Source: Aquimarina algiphila (lineage in GTDB: Bacteria; Bacteroidota; Bacteroidia; Flavobacteriales; Flavobacteriaceae). From it: 64,000 bases of DNA. Where the stretch lies: positions 1 to 64,000 of the forward strand of contig NZ_VLNR01000028.1 in NCBI RefSeq assembly GCF_007489275.1. Direction: 5' to 3'. The position numbers and the translations under genes were made by a program. How positions within the stretch are numbered: position 1 is the stretch's first letter; the number at the start of each line of letters is the position of its first letter. The notes beneath the pieces were generated by a model, which saw nothing but the letters and a program-made list of their open reading frames with translations, was not told where the DNA came from and did not search any database. Shown here piece by piece: positions 1 to 9,501 of the stretch.

Positions 1-185
1 GGAGAGTCGATGAGAAGAAAAAGAAAAAAATCGTAATTTTAACACTGAAATAAACACGCTTTTGGGAACTGTTTTGCTATGCTCTATTTAAACAGGAATA
101 CCCGGGTCAATTTCATAGGAATCTCCAGTATAATCAATTTTCTTACATACTATCAAGGTTTTCTATACCAATAATCTAAATAATT

Positions 186-521
186 ATGAGTGCATTCATT
201 GAACGAGTTCAAATCATAAATCGAATAGATCAACTAATTCGTTTGCAGGCTACAGGAACACCAGAAGAATTGGTTTCGAAATTGGGAATCTCAAAAACTA
301 AATTGTACCGCATTTTAAAAAATATGAGAGATTTAAACGCTCCTGTTGAATATGACGATGTCAGCCGGAATTATGTATATAAAGAAGCCGTCGTATACTT
401 TAGATTTGGATTTTATTCAACAAAATTATTTCGTAACAATCAAGCCGAGAATATACAAAAGTTACGCATTAGTAGACCCCTAAATAAGACAATCAACTTT
501 GAAAATATAGCAACTCCATAG
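186..521 (+). CDS. Small HTH DNA-binding protein
   Basis: This 111-residue protein has an N-terminal helix-turn-helix at about residues 8-48, with the pattern of a wHTH reader (TPEELVSKLGISKTKLYRIL) and a wing-like stretch ending in YVYK. The C-terminal half has no recognisable domain and is basic. Such short HTH proteins are common in Flavobacteriia, often beside secretion or bacteriocin-like genes. It is the first gene of a same-strand run leading into the type VI effector island, so a local regulatory role is plausible but is an inference. The ATG at 186 is the only sensible start because the HTH begins within the first ten residues. Confidence 0.65.
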   Translation: MSAFIERVQIINRIDQLIRLQATGTPEELVSKLGISKTKLYRILKNMRDLNAPVEYDDVSRNYVYKEAVVYFRFGFYSTKLFRNNQAENIQKLRISRPLNKTINFENIATP

Positions 522-560
522 CCTATTTGAATTCTAGTATTAAAAATAACTTCAAGATAT

Positions 561-821
561 ATGGCTTTTGCAAATGATATTTATGACAAACTGAGCAAAA
601 AAGAAAAGTTATCTATTTTAAAAACAATAGACACCATTGTTGATATGAATACTCCTATAGAAATCTCTAAACAATTAGCAGATGAACTACTTGAAAAGTT
701 GCTTTCATTAGGAGTTTTTGAAGGATCGAACATACTATATATTGAATCTGATAAAAATGTTTTTCAAAGGTTTAATCCACTAAACATTTTAAAAAAAAAT
801 CAGATCAATTTCATCAAATAA
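561..821 (+). CDS. Small helical hypothetical protein
   Basis: This 86-residue, lysine-rich protein is predicted all-helical, with no TM segment or signal peptide. It follows the HTH gene by 39 bases and may be co-transcribed with it. I recognise no family. The middle part (residues 25-55) has heptad-like leucines that could mediate pairing. It could be a partner of the upstream regulator, but nothing in the sequence proves this. Confidence 0.5.
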   Translation: MAFANDIYDKLSKKEKLSILKTIDTIVDMNTPIEISKQLADELLEKLLSLGVFEGSNILYIESDKNVFQRFNPLNILKKNQINFIK

Positions 822-1038
822 AAGCTTAAAAAAAATTAAGAGTTAAGAGTGGGTTTTGAGTTTGTGTAGAACAAAGATGTCGAGTGTTTGCTTTAAAATT
901 AAACACAGTAAAAATTCCAACATTTTGAATTTTATGCCAAGTGTTTTTTCTATGTAGCCCCATAGTTTTGAGCAAACATCTTGATGTCTTTGTAAACTCA
1001 ACACTGAACAACTAAAACTAATTAAACCATAAATCGAT

Positions 1039-1452
1039 ATGAATATTAAAACGACACTAACAACTTTATTCTTTTTACTTTTCACAACTATCTCTATTCA
1101 ATCACAGACAGCTCAAAACCAATCTTCAAATGAGTTCACCGAGATTTTTCGTTTTAATGGAATTACCTACTCTGGTGATCGAATTTTTGGTATTCATCCA
1201 AATAAAGAAAAAGCAATCCAAATCGCTACTGGTTTAATGTTTCAAGACAATAATTCCGAAGACCGATTAAAAGAGTTAAAAATTAGCATAGAGACTATTG
1301 AAAAGAAAAAAGGCGCACTTGTTTATGAACAATTTAAGAAGCTATGCCCAAATGGTTATAAAGCAATCTCCAAAGAAGAATTTTCTAAGCTTACCAAACT
1401 AGAAAAAGAAGGGTTACTAGGGAATAGTCCATTACTAATAGAAAAGAATTAA
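1039..1452 (+). CDS. Small secreted hypothetical protein
   Basis: This 137-residue protein starts with a clear Sec signal peptide (a Lys, then a hydrophobic run ending near residue 22 at SIQSQ). The mature part is charged, with a helical centre around residues 65-100. There is no lipobox cysteine, so it should be periplasmic. It sits just before the sigma-factor gene and belongs to the effector island by position. I recognise no family. The 218 bases upstream hold no other believable gene and probably its promoter. Confidence 0.6.
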   Translation: MNIKTTLTTLFFLLFTTISIQSQTAQNQSSNEFTEIFRFNGITYSGDRIFGIHPNKEKAIQIATGLMFQDNNSEDRLKELKISIETIEKKKGALVYEQFKKLCPNGYKAISKEEFSKLTKLEKEGLLGNSPLLIEKN

Positions 1453-1492
1453 AAGAGGTTTAAAAGGTCATCTAAGAACCAAGCATAGAATC

Positions 1493-2065
1493 ATGAAAAG
1501 CCAAAGAGACGACAAAATTTTAGAAGGAATAATTTCTGGAAACCCATTTGTAATCAAATCTTTTTATCAAGAAAACCTTAGTTGTATACGTAAACATATT
1601 ATGACTCATTATGGGAATGAAGAAGATGTAAAGGACATATTTCAAGATGCAATGATTATTATATATCAAAAATCAGTTCTGAATCTATTACATTTTAATA
1701 GTTCATTAGAAGCTTACTTCTATGGGATTTGTAAAAACTTGTGGAGAAATCGTCTACGCAGAAAACATAAAATAATACACGACACCGCTCTTCTTGAAGA
1801 CCTCCTTGATCGATTATATGTATCTGATCCACAGAATATAGAAGGAAAAGACCGAAAAGATATCTATCAGAAATATTTTTTAAAATTGAATGATTCTAAA
1901 AGGCAATTATTACATCTCTCTTTGGAAGGAAAGAGTACAAAGGAAATTTCAAAAATAACTGGATATACAGAAAACTATGCAAAAAAAAAGAAATGTACTT
2001 CAAAAAAAGATCTTATGAAAATGATACAAAAAGATCCTATTTATAAGGAATTAGTTTCAGTATAA
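1493..2065 (+). CDS. ECF-type RNA polymerase sigma factor
   Basis: This 190-residue protein has the two-domain layout of extracytoplasmic-function sigma factors. Region 2 spans about residues 15-85, with the acidic motif EEDVKDIFQDAMIIIYQK and an aromatic/basic stretch ending WRNRLRRKH. Region 4 spans about 120-175, with an HTH (KSTKEISKITGYTENYAKKK). It would direct RNA polymerase to a dedicated promoter set. Its place just upstream of the VgrG and toxin genes suggests it controls secretion or effector genes. No anti-sigma factor gene is adjacent, and the small secreted protein upstream is not a typical one. Confidence 0.8.
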   Translation: MKSQRDDKILEGIISGNPFVIKSFYQENLSCIRKHIMTHYGNEEDVKDIFQDAMIIIYQKSVLNLLHFNSSLEAYFYGICKNLWRNRLRRKHKIIHDTALLEDLLDRLYVSDPQNIEGKDRKDIYQKYFLKLNDSKRQLLHLSLEGKSTKEISKITGYTENYAKKKKCTSKKDLMKMIQKDPIYKELVSV

Positions 2066-2168
2066 GCATAAATAAAGCCCTGTCTGAAAACTTTAGAGAC
2101 AAAGTAATTGCAAAGCAAGACAACCACAAATACAAACGGAAGTTTCAGCTAATAATATTTACAAACCG

Positions 2169-2639
2169 ATGAATAGTGTAAAAGAAAGAAGGATTATACA
2201 GAAAGTAGCAAAACATCTTGTTGGCTTGCCAAAAGTTGAGATTTTTGATATTCTATTTAAAACGGAACAATTATTCGGAACAATTGAAGATCCTGATCCC
2301 AAAATAATTGATGCTATACTGTATTCTTGGGATAATCCACATGATATACCTTTTGATGGTTCTTTTTATCTATTAATTGATTACACTTTTAATCTTAGAT
2401 TATTTATCGCATCCCATCCAGTTACCTTCTTATCTGCTTTCCGAAATAATTATTATTTCCAGACAGCTTATAGTAGCACCCCTAAAAAGTTTACAAAGAA
2501 AAATGTACTTAAGTCATTCAAAAATACAAGTATGGAAATTTCTGTATCCGAATTTCTAAAAAGGAATAAGTTAAAAAAATGGAATCCCGAAACAAAGCGT
2601 TTTCTGATTTTGGACTTTTTACACAAAATGGAATGTTGA
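2169..2639 (+). CDS. Hypothetical protein before VgrG
   Basis: This 156-residue protein has no signal peptide and no obvious TM helix. It is rich in aromatic residues (WDNPHDIPFDGSFYLLIDY) with a basic C-terminal third. It lies 46 bases upstream of the VgrG gene on the same strand. By position it may be an adaptor, chaperone or structural accessory for the spike, but I recognise no family and see no catalytic motif. Confidence 0.55.
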   Translation: MNSVKERRIIQKVAKHLVGLPKVEIFDILFKTEQLFGTIEDPDPKIIDAILYSWDNPHDIPFDGSFYLLIDYTFNLRLFIASHPVTFLSAFRNNYYFQTAYSSTPKKFTKKNVLKSFKNTSMEISVSEFLKRNKLKKWNPETKRFLILDFLHKMEC

Positions 2640-2685
2640 ATGATGGATATTAAACCTATTCGAATTGTTAATTGCTTATAGATAA

Positions 2686-3900
2686 ATGGTAGTAAAAAAT
2701 GTTTATGAAATATTAATTGGTAATCACCAAATTAAATCCATTAATGAGTTTTCACTATTGGAAAAAGCTGGAGAGCATTCTATATTTAGATTATCAACCA
2801 GTTATGCCGAAATCGAAAAAACTTTTACAAGTCTTTCTCCATTTCTAGGTATTAATAGAGCAATTAATAATAGTATCAGGGTAAAAATGGATTCAACTGG
2901 ATCATCTAAAGGGTATAGCTCATTTGAATTCAAAGGAATTATTAATGCAATGGATATTTCAAAGGGATATTTGAGTCCAGGAGACATTATAAGTATTCAA
3001 GGCTATGGCTCAAGTATATTACTTGATACAATTTCCAAATTTAGATCATTCGAAAACCTCAAACTCTCTAGTATAATACGCAAATCAATTGAGGGATATA
3101 ATCGAGATAAACTGAATGTAAAATTATCTCCAGAATTTAATGATAGCATTCCATATTGTGTACAGTATGGCGAAAACGCTTTTCAATTTATCCAAAGACA
3201 AGCAATTAATCGGAATGAATTTTTAATCTACAACACAGATACTTTATACTTTGGAAAACTCAAATCAAGAGCAGACATTAGATTAAACTACTCTGGAAGT
3301 CTATTACATTTCAATTTTAGCACACGATCACCAAAACCAGAAAATGAGATAAACAATCCTATTCAACAAGTACATTCTGAATATGAAAAAATCAATGACA
3401 ACAATCACATTAAAATAGTTGGAGCAAGTACAAATCATGACATTAGTATCGGGCGAATTGTGGATATTAAAAATGGACATTCAAGTTATGGAAAATATAG
3501 AGTGATACAAGTACAACACATTATTAGACCTGATGGAGAATACTACAATCATTTCATCGCAGTCGGAGCAGATAGTGATTTTTACATAGATACTGAGAAG
3601 CCGAGAATATGTACAGATGGCTTCCAATGGGCTACCGTAGTTGACAACAAAGACCCTAAAGGACATGATAGAATTAAAGTTCAGTTTGAATGGCAAAAAG
3701 AATCAAAACAAAGTACACCTTGGCTTGAACCACCATTGCCATTAACAACAAACTCTAAAATAAAAAAAAGTGTTTTCTCTATTGGGAAAAAAGTATTGAT
3801 AAATTTTGAAAGAAATGATCCAGAAAAACCTTTCATATATCCTTTTGTCTATAACAATGCAGATCTTAAACAAGAAAAAATTGAATTAACAAATAGTTAA
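2686..3900 (+). CDS. vgrG: T6SS spike protein VgrG, short form
   Basis: VgrG forms the trimeric spike tip of the contractile secretion apparatus and carries effectors. This 404-residue protein has the gp27-like hub over roughly residues 1-290, including the SIIRKSIEGYN and FIQRQAINRNEFL stretches typical of phage-hub/VgrG proteins. It then has a gp5-like OB fold at about 305-390 (TDGFQWATVVDNKDP, DRIKVQFEWQ). It stops soon after the OB fold, so the usual long beta-helical needle of bacteroidetal VgrGs is absent or very short. No effector domain is fused. The neighbours are an Hcp gene 7 kb downstream and secreted toxins, consistent with an accessory T6SS cluster. An eCIS or phage-derived hub is possible but less likely given the Hcp. 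Confidence 0.8.
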   Translation: MVVKNVYEILIGNHQIKSINEFSLLEKAGEHSIFRLSTSYAEIEKTFTSLSPFLGINRAINNSIRVKMDSTGSSKGYSSFEFKGIINAMDISKGYLSPGDIISIQGYGSSILLDTISKFRSFENLKLSSIIRKSIEGYNRDKLNVKLSPEFNDSIPYCVQYGENAFQFIQRQAINRNEFLIYNTDTLYFGKLKSRADIRLNYSGSLLHFNFSTRSPKPENEINNPIQQVHSEYEKINDNNHIKIVGASTNHDISIGRIVDIKNGHSSYGKYRVIQVQHIIRPDGEYYNHFIAVGADSDFYIDTEKPRICTDGFQWATVVDNKDPKGHDRIKVQFEWQKESKQSTPWLEPPLPLTTNSKIKKSVFSIGKKVLINFERNDPEKPFIYPFVYNNADLKQEKIELTNS

Positions 3901-4012
3901 AATCTAAATGTATGAGTTCTTTATCGACAATATCAATCTACTTATCGAAAACTCAACCACATGGGGGGAAAACACCCCTATACACTTTTAGGTTACTAAT
4001 TAATATAAAGCT

Positions 4013-5365
4013 ATGTTTGTGAAACTTAAAACCAATGTCAAATTGAATAAAATAGTCTCCATATTATTACTTGGAGTATTTCCCTTGTTGAATGCTCAAG
4101 TACTTCCTGATTTGATGCCAAAAACACCAAATGCAAGCCAGTTTACTAATTATTCTAAGAATAACTTTGGTAGCCCTACTATTTCTCCATTGAATACTAC
4201 AAATCAAAATGTGAGAAATCAACTTTTAATTGCAGAAGTTGAAAGAAATCAGCAAGAGCAACAAATGAGAGAAAAACAAGCGCAAGCATTAATTAACGAT
4301 GCTTTGCACTCTTTTCCTGAAACCTATAGTTTACCTTCTTATGGAAATGAAGAAGGAGCTAATTATTACCGTAAGGCGTTTGAGAAGCTACGAAACATGT
4401 CTAGCGCTGACTTTTCTGTAAAGAAAGCAATATTTGCAATTGAAAATGCATTTTATGAGGAAACAGAGAACTACGATGAGTTTGAAAATACTATCAAACA
4501 AACAGGAGATTTTCTAAGAGAAAAAATGAACGAATTAGGTTATGATTCTAAAAGTAACTTAGCAAAGAATTTTCTGCTTTTCCAATTTTTCTCAGATACT
4601 CTAAAGATAAAATCTAAAAATCTTAAACACCTCCCCTTAACTTATGATTTTGAAGACTATATGGGTAAGGATGATTGGAGCAAGATGTTTGTGAAAAAGT
4701 TACTAGAAACAGGTAAAGGGCAATGTAATTCATTACCACAGCTATATTTAATACTGGCAGAAGAAATTGGAGCTGAAGCTAATTTAGCCCTTTCACCTAA
4801 TCACTCTTATATAAAATTTCAAGACGATGAAAAGTGGAAATGGTATAATGTTGAATTAACTAATGGAATGCTAACTACTGATGCCTTTATACTTCAATCG
4901 GGATATGTGAAAGCTGAAGCTCTCCAGAATAAAGTATATATGCATCCCCTTTCTAAACAACAACTACAATCTCACCTTTATATGAATTTAGCTTTGGGGT
5001 ATATTGGTAAATATGGGTATGATGAGTTTGTTAATGAAATCATCTCAAAAGCTTTGGAACTCAACCCTTCCAATGTTCAAGCATATCTAATAAAATCTAA
5101 TTACACCACTATCAAGGTTAAATATGCTCTGGATAGGCTAGGTATTGGCAAAGAAAACTTTGATGAAATAAAACAACACCCAAGAGCAATTCAGTTATAC
5201 AAAAATATGATTGCTCAATACAATATGGTTGATAAACTAGGGCATCAAGAAATGCCACCTGACGAGTATCAAAGGTGGTTGGCTTCGGTAAAAGAAGAAA
5301 GCAACAAACAACAAAATATTCAACTTAAAACCAAACTAAACACCATAATACCTGTTAAGCAATAA
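4013..5365 (+). CDS. Transglutaminase-like (SirB1-type) protein, paralogue 1
   Basis: This 450-residue secreted protein has a signal peptide ending at LLNAQ (residues 1-29), then a Gln/Asn-rich linker with a helical segment (about 75-95). A transglutaminase-like core lies at about 130-300. The presumed nucleophile is Cys238 in GKGQCNSLPQ and the histidine is His264 in NHSYIK. The acidic residue in WYNVELTNG could complete the triad. An ENAFYEE helix matches the SirB1/Transglut_core2 pattern. A helical, TPR-like region follows (ALELNPSNVQAYLIKSNY). It overlaps the next gene, a paralogue, by one base. It may be a cysteine peptidase or crosslinking enzyme acting in the periplasm. Its role in secretion is unknown. 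Confidence 0.7.
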   Translation: MFVKLKTNVKLNKIVSILLLGVFPLLNAQVLPDLMPKTPNASQFTNYSKNNFGSPTISPLNTTNQNVRNQLLIAEVERNQQEQQMREKQAQALINDALHSFPETYSLPSYGNEEGANYYRKAFEKLRNMSSADFSVKKAIFAIENAFYEETENYDEFENTIKQTGDFLREKMNELGYDSKSNLAKNFLLFQFFSDTLKIKSKNLKHLPLTYDFEDYMGKDDWSKMFVKKLLETGKGQCNSLPQLYLILAEEIGAEANLALSPNHSYIKFQDDEKWKWYNVELTNGMLTTDAFILQSGYVKAEALQNKVYMHPLSKQQLQSHLYMNLALGYIGKYGYDEFVNEIISKALELNPSNVQAYLIKSNYTTIKVKYALDRLGIGKENFDEIKQHPRAIQLYKNMIAQYNMVDKLGHQEMPPDEYQRWLASVKEESNKQQNIQLKTKLNTIIPVKQ

Positions 5366-6447
5366 TGATGCAAAAAAGAATATTTCTATTTACACTACTT
5401 ATAAGTATTTCGCTTTGGTCTCAAGATCAGGAAAAAGTATATAATGACACCTTAGAGCAACTAAACTGCATGCTTAAAGATTCTTGTCAATTAAGTTTTA
5501 AAAAGGCTGTAATGAGCGTTGAAAATGCTTATTACAATAACGTACTTGACACCGTAGGGTTCAATTTTGAAATAAAAAGACTTACCTCTTTTACTAAATC
5601 TATGGTAAAGCATATAAAATTAAAATACCAGGGTAAAGATAGTTTAAAAGTGAAAAAGTATGCTGCTTTGTTCTCGGTAGTAACAGATACGATACCTATT
5701 GTTGATAAAAACGGAGTGATGTACGAGTATATTCCTTATGTATACGATTTTGAGGATATTTGGGGCTTGAAAAATTGGGACAGTATGTTTGTTTCTAAAT
5801 TATTAGAAACTGGCAAAGGAAATTGTCACTCCATGCCCTATTTATATAAAATACTTGCTGAAGAAATTGGAACAGATGCTCATTTATCAATAGCTCCAAA
5901 TCATATTTATATTAAACATAGAAATGAAATAGATGGTTGGTACAATACTGAGCTTACTTCTGGTATTTTTCCTAATGATGCTTGGTTGATGGCTTCTGGT
6001 TATATCCATTTGGATGCAATAACAAATAAAATGTATATGGAAGCTCTAAGTGACAAACAAAGTATTGCTATGTGTATAATAGATTTGGCGCAAGGATATA
6101 ATAAAGTTTTTCCTGATAATGACGGTGAATTTGTAATGAAAGCTTGTCAAGTGGCTTTACAATACTACCCCCATTATATAAATGGCAGAATTCTTCAAGC
6201 AGAAACCAAAAAGAAGGTTTTTGAGAAAGAAGTAAAGAAAGATTTTGATGTTTTTACCAAGGAAGTATACGAAGATGACTTTTTAAGATTACAATTCCTT
6301 GAGATTCAACACGAATATGTATCAATTCACGAATCTGGTTATCGCAGAATGCCAGAAGAAATGTATATGGATTGGCTCAATTCCTTGAAAGAAGAACGTA
6401 AAAAGTATGAGAATAAAAAAATAACTAACCCTGACAAATCCAATTAG
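5365..6447 (+). CDS. Transglutaminase-like (SirB1-type) protein, paralogue 2
   Basis: This 360-residue paralogue of the preceding protein has a short signal peptide (to about residue 19, LWSQ). The catalytic pair is Cys154 ([10 protein letters not shown]) and His180 (NHIYIK), spaced 26 residues as in paralogue 1. WYNTELTSG follows at the acidic position. It lacks the Gln-rich linker of its neighbour. The C-terminal third is helical and ends in [13 protein letters not shown], matching the end of paralogue 1 (EYQRWLASVKEES). The start overlaps the previous stop (taATGATG); the second ATG at 5368 is equally possible. The pair are probably translated together. Confidence 0.7.
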   Translation: MMQKRIFLFTLLISISLWSQDQEKVYNDTLEQLNCMLKDSCQLSFKKAVMSVENAYYNNVLDTVGFNFEIKRLTSFTKSMVKHIKLKYQGKDSLKVKKYAALFSVVTDTIPIVDKNGVMYEYIPYVYDFEDIWGLKNWDSMFVSKLLETGKGNCHSMPYLYKILAEEIGTDAHLSIAPNHIYIKHRNEIDGWYNTELTSGIFPNDAWLMASGYIHLDAITNKMYMEALSDKQSIAMCIIDLAQGYNKVFPDNDGEFVMKACQVALQYYPHYINGRILQAETKKKVFEKEVKKDFDVFTKEVYEDDFLRLQFLEIQHEYVSIHESGYRRMPEEMYMDWLNSLKEERKKYENKKITNPDKSN

Positions 6448-6451
6448 CAAA

Positions 6452-7507
6452 ATGAAAAAAAGTTATATTATATTGTTGTTAATTATGTGTACTACTATTA
6501 TGACAGCACAAAATCCATTTGAAAAATTTGGGTATGAACCGAAGATAGGAACACTAACCAAAGGAAAATTTATTGAGCATTTCGATAATGATAGTATTGT
6601 TCAAATTGGAACGGTATTACTTAATGTCCGTTCTAAATCTATAATCGGATTTGAAATGAAAACGATAACATTATCTGAAGCGACTTTAGAACCTTCAATA
6701 TCTAGTCGATGGATGAACCCTGACCCATTAGCAGAAGGTATGAGACGGTTTTCTCCGTATAATTATGCATGGGATAATCCCATAAATGTCATTGATCCAG
6801 ACGGATTATTTGGAATTTTTGTAAATGAAGCTGGTAGACAAATTGGTGATGATGGTATAGATGACGACAAAGTTTATGTTGTAAAAACTTCTAAGAAAAA
6901 CTTTGATAGTGGTGTTGCTTCGGCTGGTATATCTGGTAAAGAAGCTAGAGCAACAGAAAAGTTTATAAAGGATAATAGTGGTAATACCGCAGCCTTTCAA
7001 GAAAATAGTATTGCTTATGACAATAGTGTAGAGATCGAAGGAAGTGCTGATACTAGGCAAGCAATGGTTGATATTGTTAACCAGGACAACGGACGAGGAG
7101 GAACTTCTGATGCGAATAACAGAGAATACGGTGGAACAATTTCAAACGATGGAACTGTTACCCAATCTCCAGCAGGAGCAGTTTCTGATCCATCGGTAAA
7201 TTCGCATGCAAGTATAGAACACGTAATACGTGGTAACACTAAATCAACTTTTCATAGCCATCCAAGTGGCACAAAAGTAACAGGCGCAGGCGCAGCGAAT
7301 AGAAATAGTACATCTGCTTCTTCAAGCATCGGAGGTAGTACAACAACAAGCAGTTTCCAAAACGCTCCTTCAAAACCTGATGTGAGTGGATCTACTAGAA
7401 CAAATTACACGTTTTATAGAGGTGGTGGTGGAAGAGTGTATATTTATAGTGGTAAAGGGGTTATAGCAACACTTCCTCAAAAAAGATTTGTTAGACCAAA
7501 AAGATAA
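6452..7507 (+). CDS. Secreted RHS-tail toxin with JAB/JAMM-like domain
   Basis: This 351-residue protein has a signal peptide (1-20, ending MTAQ) and a conserved N-terminal block that ends in the RHS core signature [10 protein letters not shown]...DPDGL (about 85-120). A toxin domain follows. The JAMM zinc-metallopeptidase pattern is visible as Glu225 in EYGG, His268 and His270 in HSHPSGT, and Ser307-x-x-Asp310 in SKPD. The HxH-to-S..D spacing is about 37 residues instead of 7-10, because of a Ser/Thr/Ala-rich insert. The family (JAB-like RHS toxins) is predicted to cleave isopeptide or other amide bonds. Two small secreted proteins follow at once and are immunity candidates. Typical RHS effectors are very long, so this is a short orphan tail with its own signal peptide. 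Confidence 0.75.
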   Translation: MKKSYIILLLIMCTTIMTAQNPFEKFGYEPKIGTLTKGKFIEHFDNDSIVQIGTVLLNVRSKSIIGFEMKTITLSEATLEPSISSRWMNPDPLAEGMRRFSPYNYAWDNPINVIDPDGLFGIFVNEAGRQIGDDGIDDDKVYVVKTSKKNFDSGVASAGISGKEARATEKFIKDNSGNTAAFQENSIAYDNSVEIEGSADTRQAMVDIVNQDNGRGGTSDANNREYGGTISNDGTVTQSPAGAVSDPSVNSHASIEHVIRGNTKSTFHSHPSGTKVTGAGAANRNSTSASSSIGGSTTTSSFQNAPSKPDVSGSTRTNYTFYRGGGGRVYIYSGKGVIATLPQKRFVRPKR

Positions 7508-7511
7508 AAAA

Positions 7512-7991
7512 ATGAAGAATCTTGTATTAATATCATTCTTGTTTTTTAGCGTTTTATGTTTTTCTCAAAAAGAGAAGAATATCGACTTAAAAACATTTTA
7601 CAATACCGCTATCAAAAATAAAATTGATTATGAAAAAGAAATGATTAAAAGCGGAGTCTCTGCCAGAAATATTAATGATTATTATTTTGTCTTTAAAGAC
7701 GATTCGATGAATGATTATTTGCCTGAAAATATCGAAGGGTATAAAATTAACTATATAAATATCTACGGTAGAAAAAATAAAAGACTTTTAAAAAAAGGGA
7801 TTTATGCTTTTCAAATTCAGCCTATCAAAATAAAAGGAGGTAGGATAGAAATCGATTTAATCGATTTTCAAATAACTTACAAAAATAAAAACTACAATAT
7901 GGCTAATGGTGGTGGTAGTACGACTGTTTTTGAATATTCCTGTAGCACGAATAAATGGGAGTTTATAGAAACAAAACATCATGGAATATGA
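7512..7991 (+). CDS. Secreted candidate immunity protein
   Basis: This protein of about 159 residues starts at the ATG at 7512, where a signal peptide begins (MKNLVLISFLFFSVLCFSQ). An earlier in-frame ATG at 7488 lies inside the toxin gene and would bury the signal peptide. The mature part is beta-rich and ends TTVFEYSCSTNKWEFIET. It lies 4 bases after the JAB-like toxin, so a periplasmic immunity role is the simplest reading. I recognise no family. Its stop overlaps the next start as ATGA. Confidence 0.6.
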   Translation: MKNLVLISFLFFSVLCFSQKEKNIDLKTFYNTAIKNKIDYEKEMIKSGVSARNINDYYFVFKDDSMNDYLPENIEGYKINYINIYGRKNKRLLKKGIYAFQIQPIKIKGGRIEIDLIDFQITYKNKNYNMANGGGSTTVFEYSCSTNKWEFIETKHHGI

Positions 7992-8539
7992 AAAATATGA
8001 TTTTACCATTATTGTTAATACTGTATTTAAACATATTTGGGATAATCAATGCTCAAAATCAAATTACACCAAAAGAAATGCAATCTGTTTTCAAAGAAAC
8101 ACTTGCCAAATCTCGAAATTTTGTACCAGAAGCAACAAATATATGGTCATTTGATAATTCAAATAATGATTACTTCAAAAAGGATACAATTACTTTAAAT
8201 AGTGCTAGATGTGGTAATGGAGATTATTGTAGTGGTATAGACTGGAGTTTTTACGAAAATGAAAAAATCATATTGGAAAAGATTATTCATTGTGATGAAC
8301 CCCCGACTAAAGTTGCTTCCAAAGAGGAAGACTTTATGGATTTAAAAATCAAAGAGCAAGATGGTATGACTTATTTATGCCTTTATAACAACAATGGGAT
8401 TTTTGAGACTTTTGAAGTTTTAAGTTTAAAAGCAAATAACACTACTGATGAAGAATGCACCTTTGACTATACTTTAAAGCTTCTTAGAACTAGAGAGAAT
8501 AAGAAGAAAAACGAATCAACCAAAAAGAAAAAACACTAA
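7988..8539 (+). CDS. Secreted hypothetical protein, possible second immunity factor
   Basis: This protein of about 183 residues starts at 7988 (ATGA overlap with the previous stop) with a signal peptide ending near IINAQ. Cysteines occur in ARCGNGDYCSG and in IIHCDE, suggesting periplasmic disulphides. The C-terminus is very basic (KKKNESTKKKKH). Translational coupling to the preceding gene ties it to the JAB-like toxin unit. The function is unknown. An alternative start is the ATG at 7997. Confidence 0.55.
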   Translation: MKNMILPLLLILYLNIFGIINAQNQITPKEMQSVFKETLAKSRNFVPEATNIWSFDNSNNDYFKKDTITLNSARCGNGDYCSGIDWSFYENEKIILEKIIHCDEPPTKVASKEEDFMDLKIKEQDGMTYLCLYNNNGIFETFEVLSLKANNTTDEECTFDYTLKLLRTRENKKKNESTKKKKH

Positions 8540-8549
8540 ATCGATTAGA

Positions 8550-9491
8550 ATGAAAAAAGTATATCTATACTCCCTATTCTTTATGAGTTTTGGAATTGTA
8601 ACTGCTCAAATCCCTTTTGAGAAGTTTGACTATAAACCAAAAATAGGGACACTTAGTAAGGGAAAATATATCGAACATTTCGACAATGACAGCATAGTTC
8701 AAATTGGAACTATCTTGTTAAATACAAAGTCAAAGCAAATTGTAGGTTTTGTTGAAGAAACTATAACTTATTCTGAATCAACTTTAGAACCATCTATTTC
8801 TAGTCGTTGGATGAATCCTGACCCACTATCTGATGAGTTTCCTGATAAATCCCCTTATAACTTTGTAAATAATAATCCTATGAGATATATAGACCCTGAA
8901 GGATTAGCTCCTTTTGATATTATTATTGATGGAGATGAACAGTTCAGGCAAGAAGCGTTGGCTAACCTTCAATCCTTAACTGATAGTACGTTAGAAATAG
9001 ATAGTAATGGACAAGTTACTATATCCGAAACTGGTTGCAATAGTGGTTGTGATGAAGGGCAAAATTTAGTAGATGGTTTGATAAATGGTGATGAAGTGGT
9101 TACAATTACAAATTCTTCAGATGGACAAAATAGAACAACTGAAACGGAAGGAGGTAATTCAACTATTGAAATAAATTTGAATAAGACAACTGGAGGTGTT
9201 GATGTAAATGGGAATAAGGATAGACCTTCTGAAATAGGTCTGGCTCATGAACTTGGTCATTCTAAAATTTTTGCAAATAGAACTGATGATTTAAGTGACT
9301 CAAATTATGTAAACCCATATGAAGACAACCCTAACGATGGAGTTTGGTATGCTCCTAATAATTTTGTGCCATTAGATAAAACAGAAGCTAGAGTTCGAAA
9401 AAATATTGAAAACCCTATTAGGAATGAACGTGGAATTCCGAGAAGGAAAATGGTCAAGAGAAGTAAATTCAAATATAAAGGCAAATTCTAA
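8550..9491 (+). CDS. Secreted RHS-tail toxin with M91-like zincin domain
   Basis: This 313-residue protein has a signal peptide (to about residue 20) and an N-terminal block nearly identical in pattern to the JAB-like toxin, ending in [10 protein letters not shown] and DPEGLAPFDI. The toxin domain carries HELGH (His233-Glu234, His237), a zinc-metallopeptidase motif. A C-terminal glutamate-rich helix (EARVRKNIENPIRNERG) resembles the family M91 effector peptidases related to NleD. The expected target is a protein in a rival or host cell, and the substrate cannot be predicted. Two related lipoproteins follow and are immunity candidates. The shared N-terminus with swapped C-terminal domains is the hallmark of polymorphic toxins. 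Confidence 0.75.
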   Translation: MKKVYLYSLFFMSFGIVTAQIPFEKFDYKPKIGTLSKGKYIEHFDNDSIVQIGTILLNTKSKQIVGFVEETITYSESTLEPSISSRWMNPDPLSDEFPDKSPYNFVNNNPMRYIDPEGLAPFDIIIDGDEQFRQEALANLQSLTDSTLEIDSNGQVTISETGCNSGCDEGQNLVDGLINGDEVVTITNSSDGQNRTTETEGGNSTIEINLNKTTGGVDVNGNKDRPSEIGLAHELGHSKIFANRTDDLSDSNYVNPYEDNPNDGVWYAPNNFVPLDKTEARVRKNIENPIRNERGIPRRKMVKRSKFKYKGKF

Positions 9492-9501
9492 ATCCAAGAT
9501 A

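Noticed and set aside
826-1085. Two - strand ORFs upstream of the 1039 gene
   Set aside because: They overlap each other and the signal-peptide region of a better + strand gene, and no protein-like pattern is visible.
3960-3985. GGGG/CCCC hairpin after VgrG as a terminator
   Set aside because: The stem is only four bases and there is no T-run.
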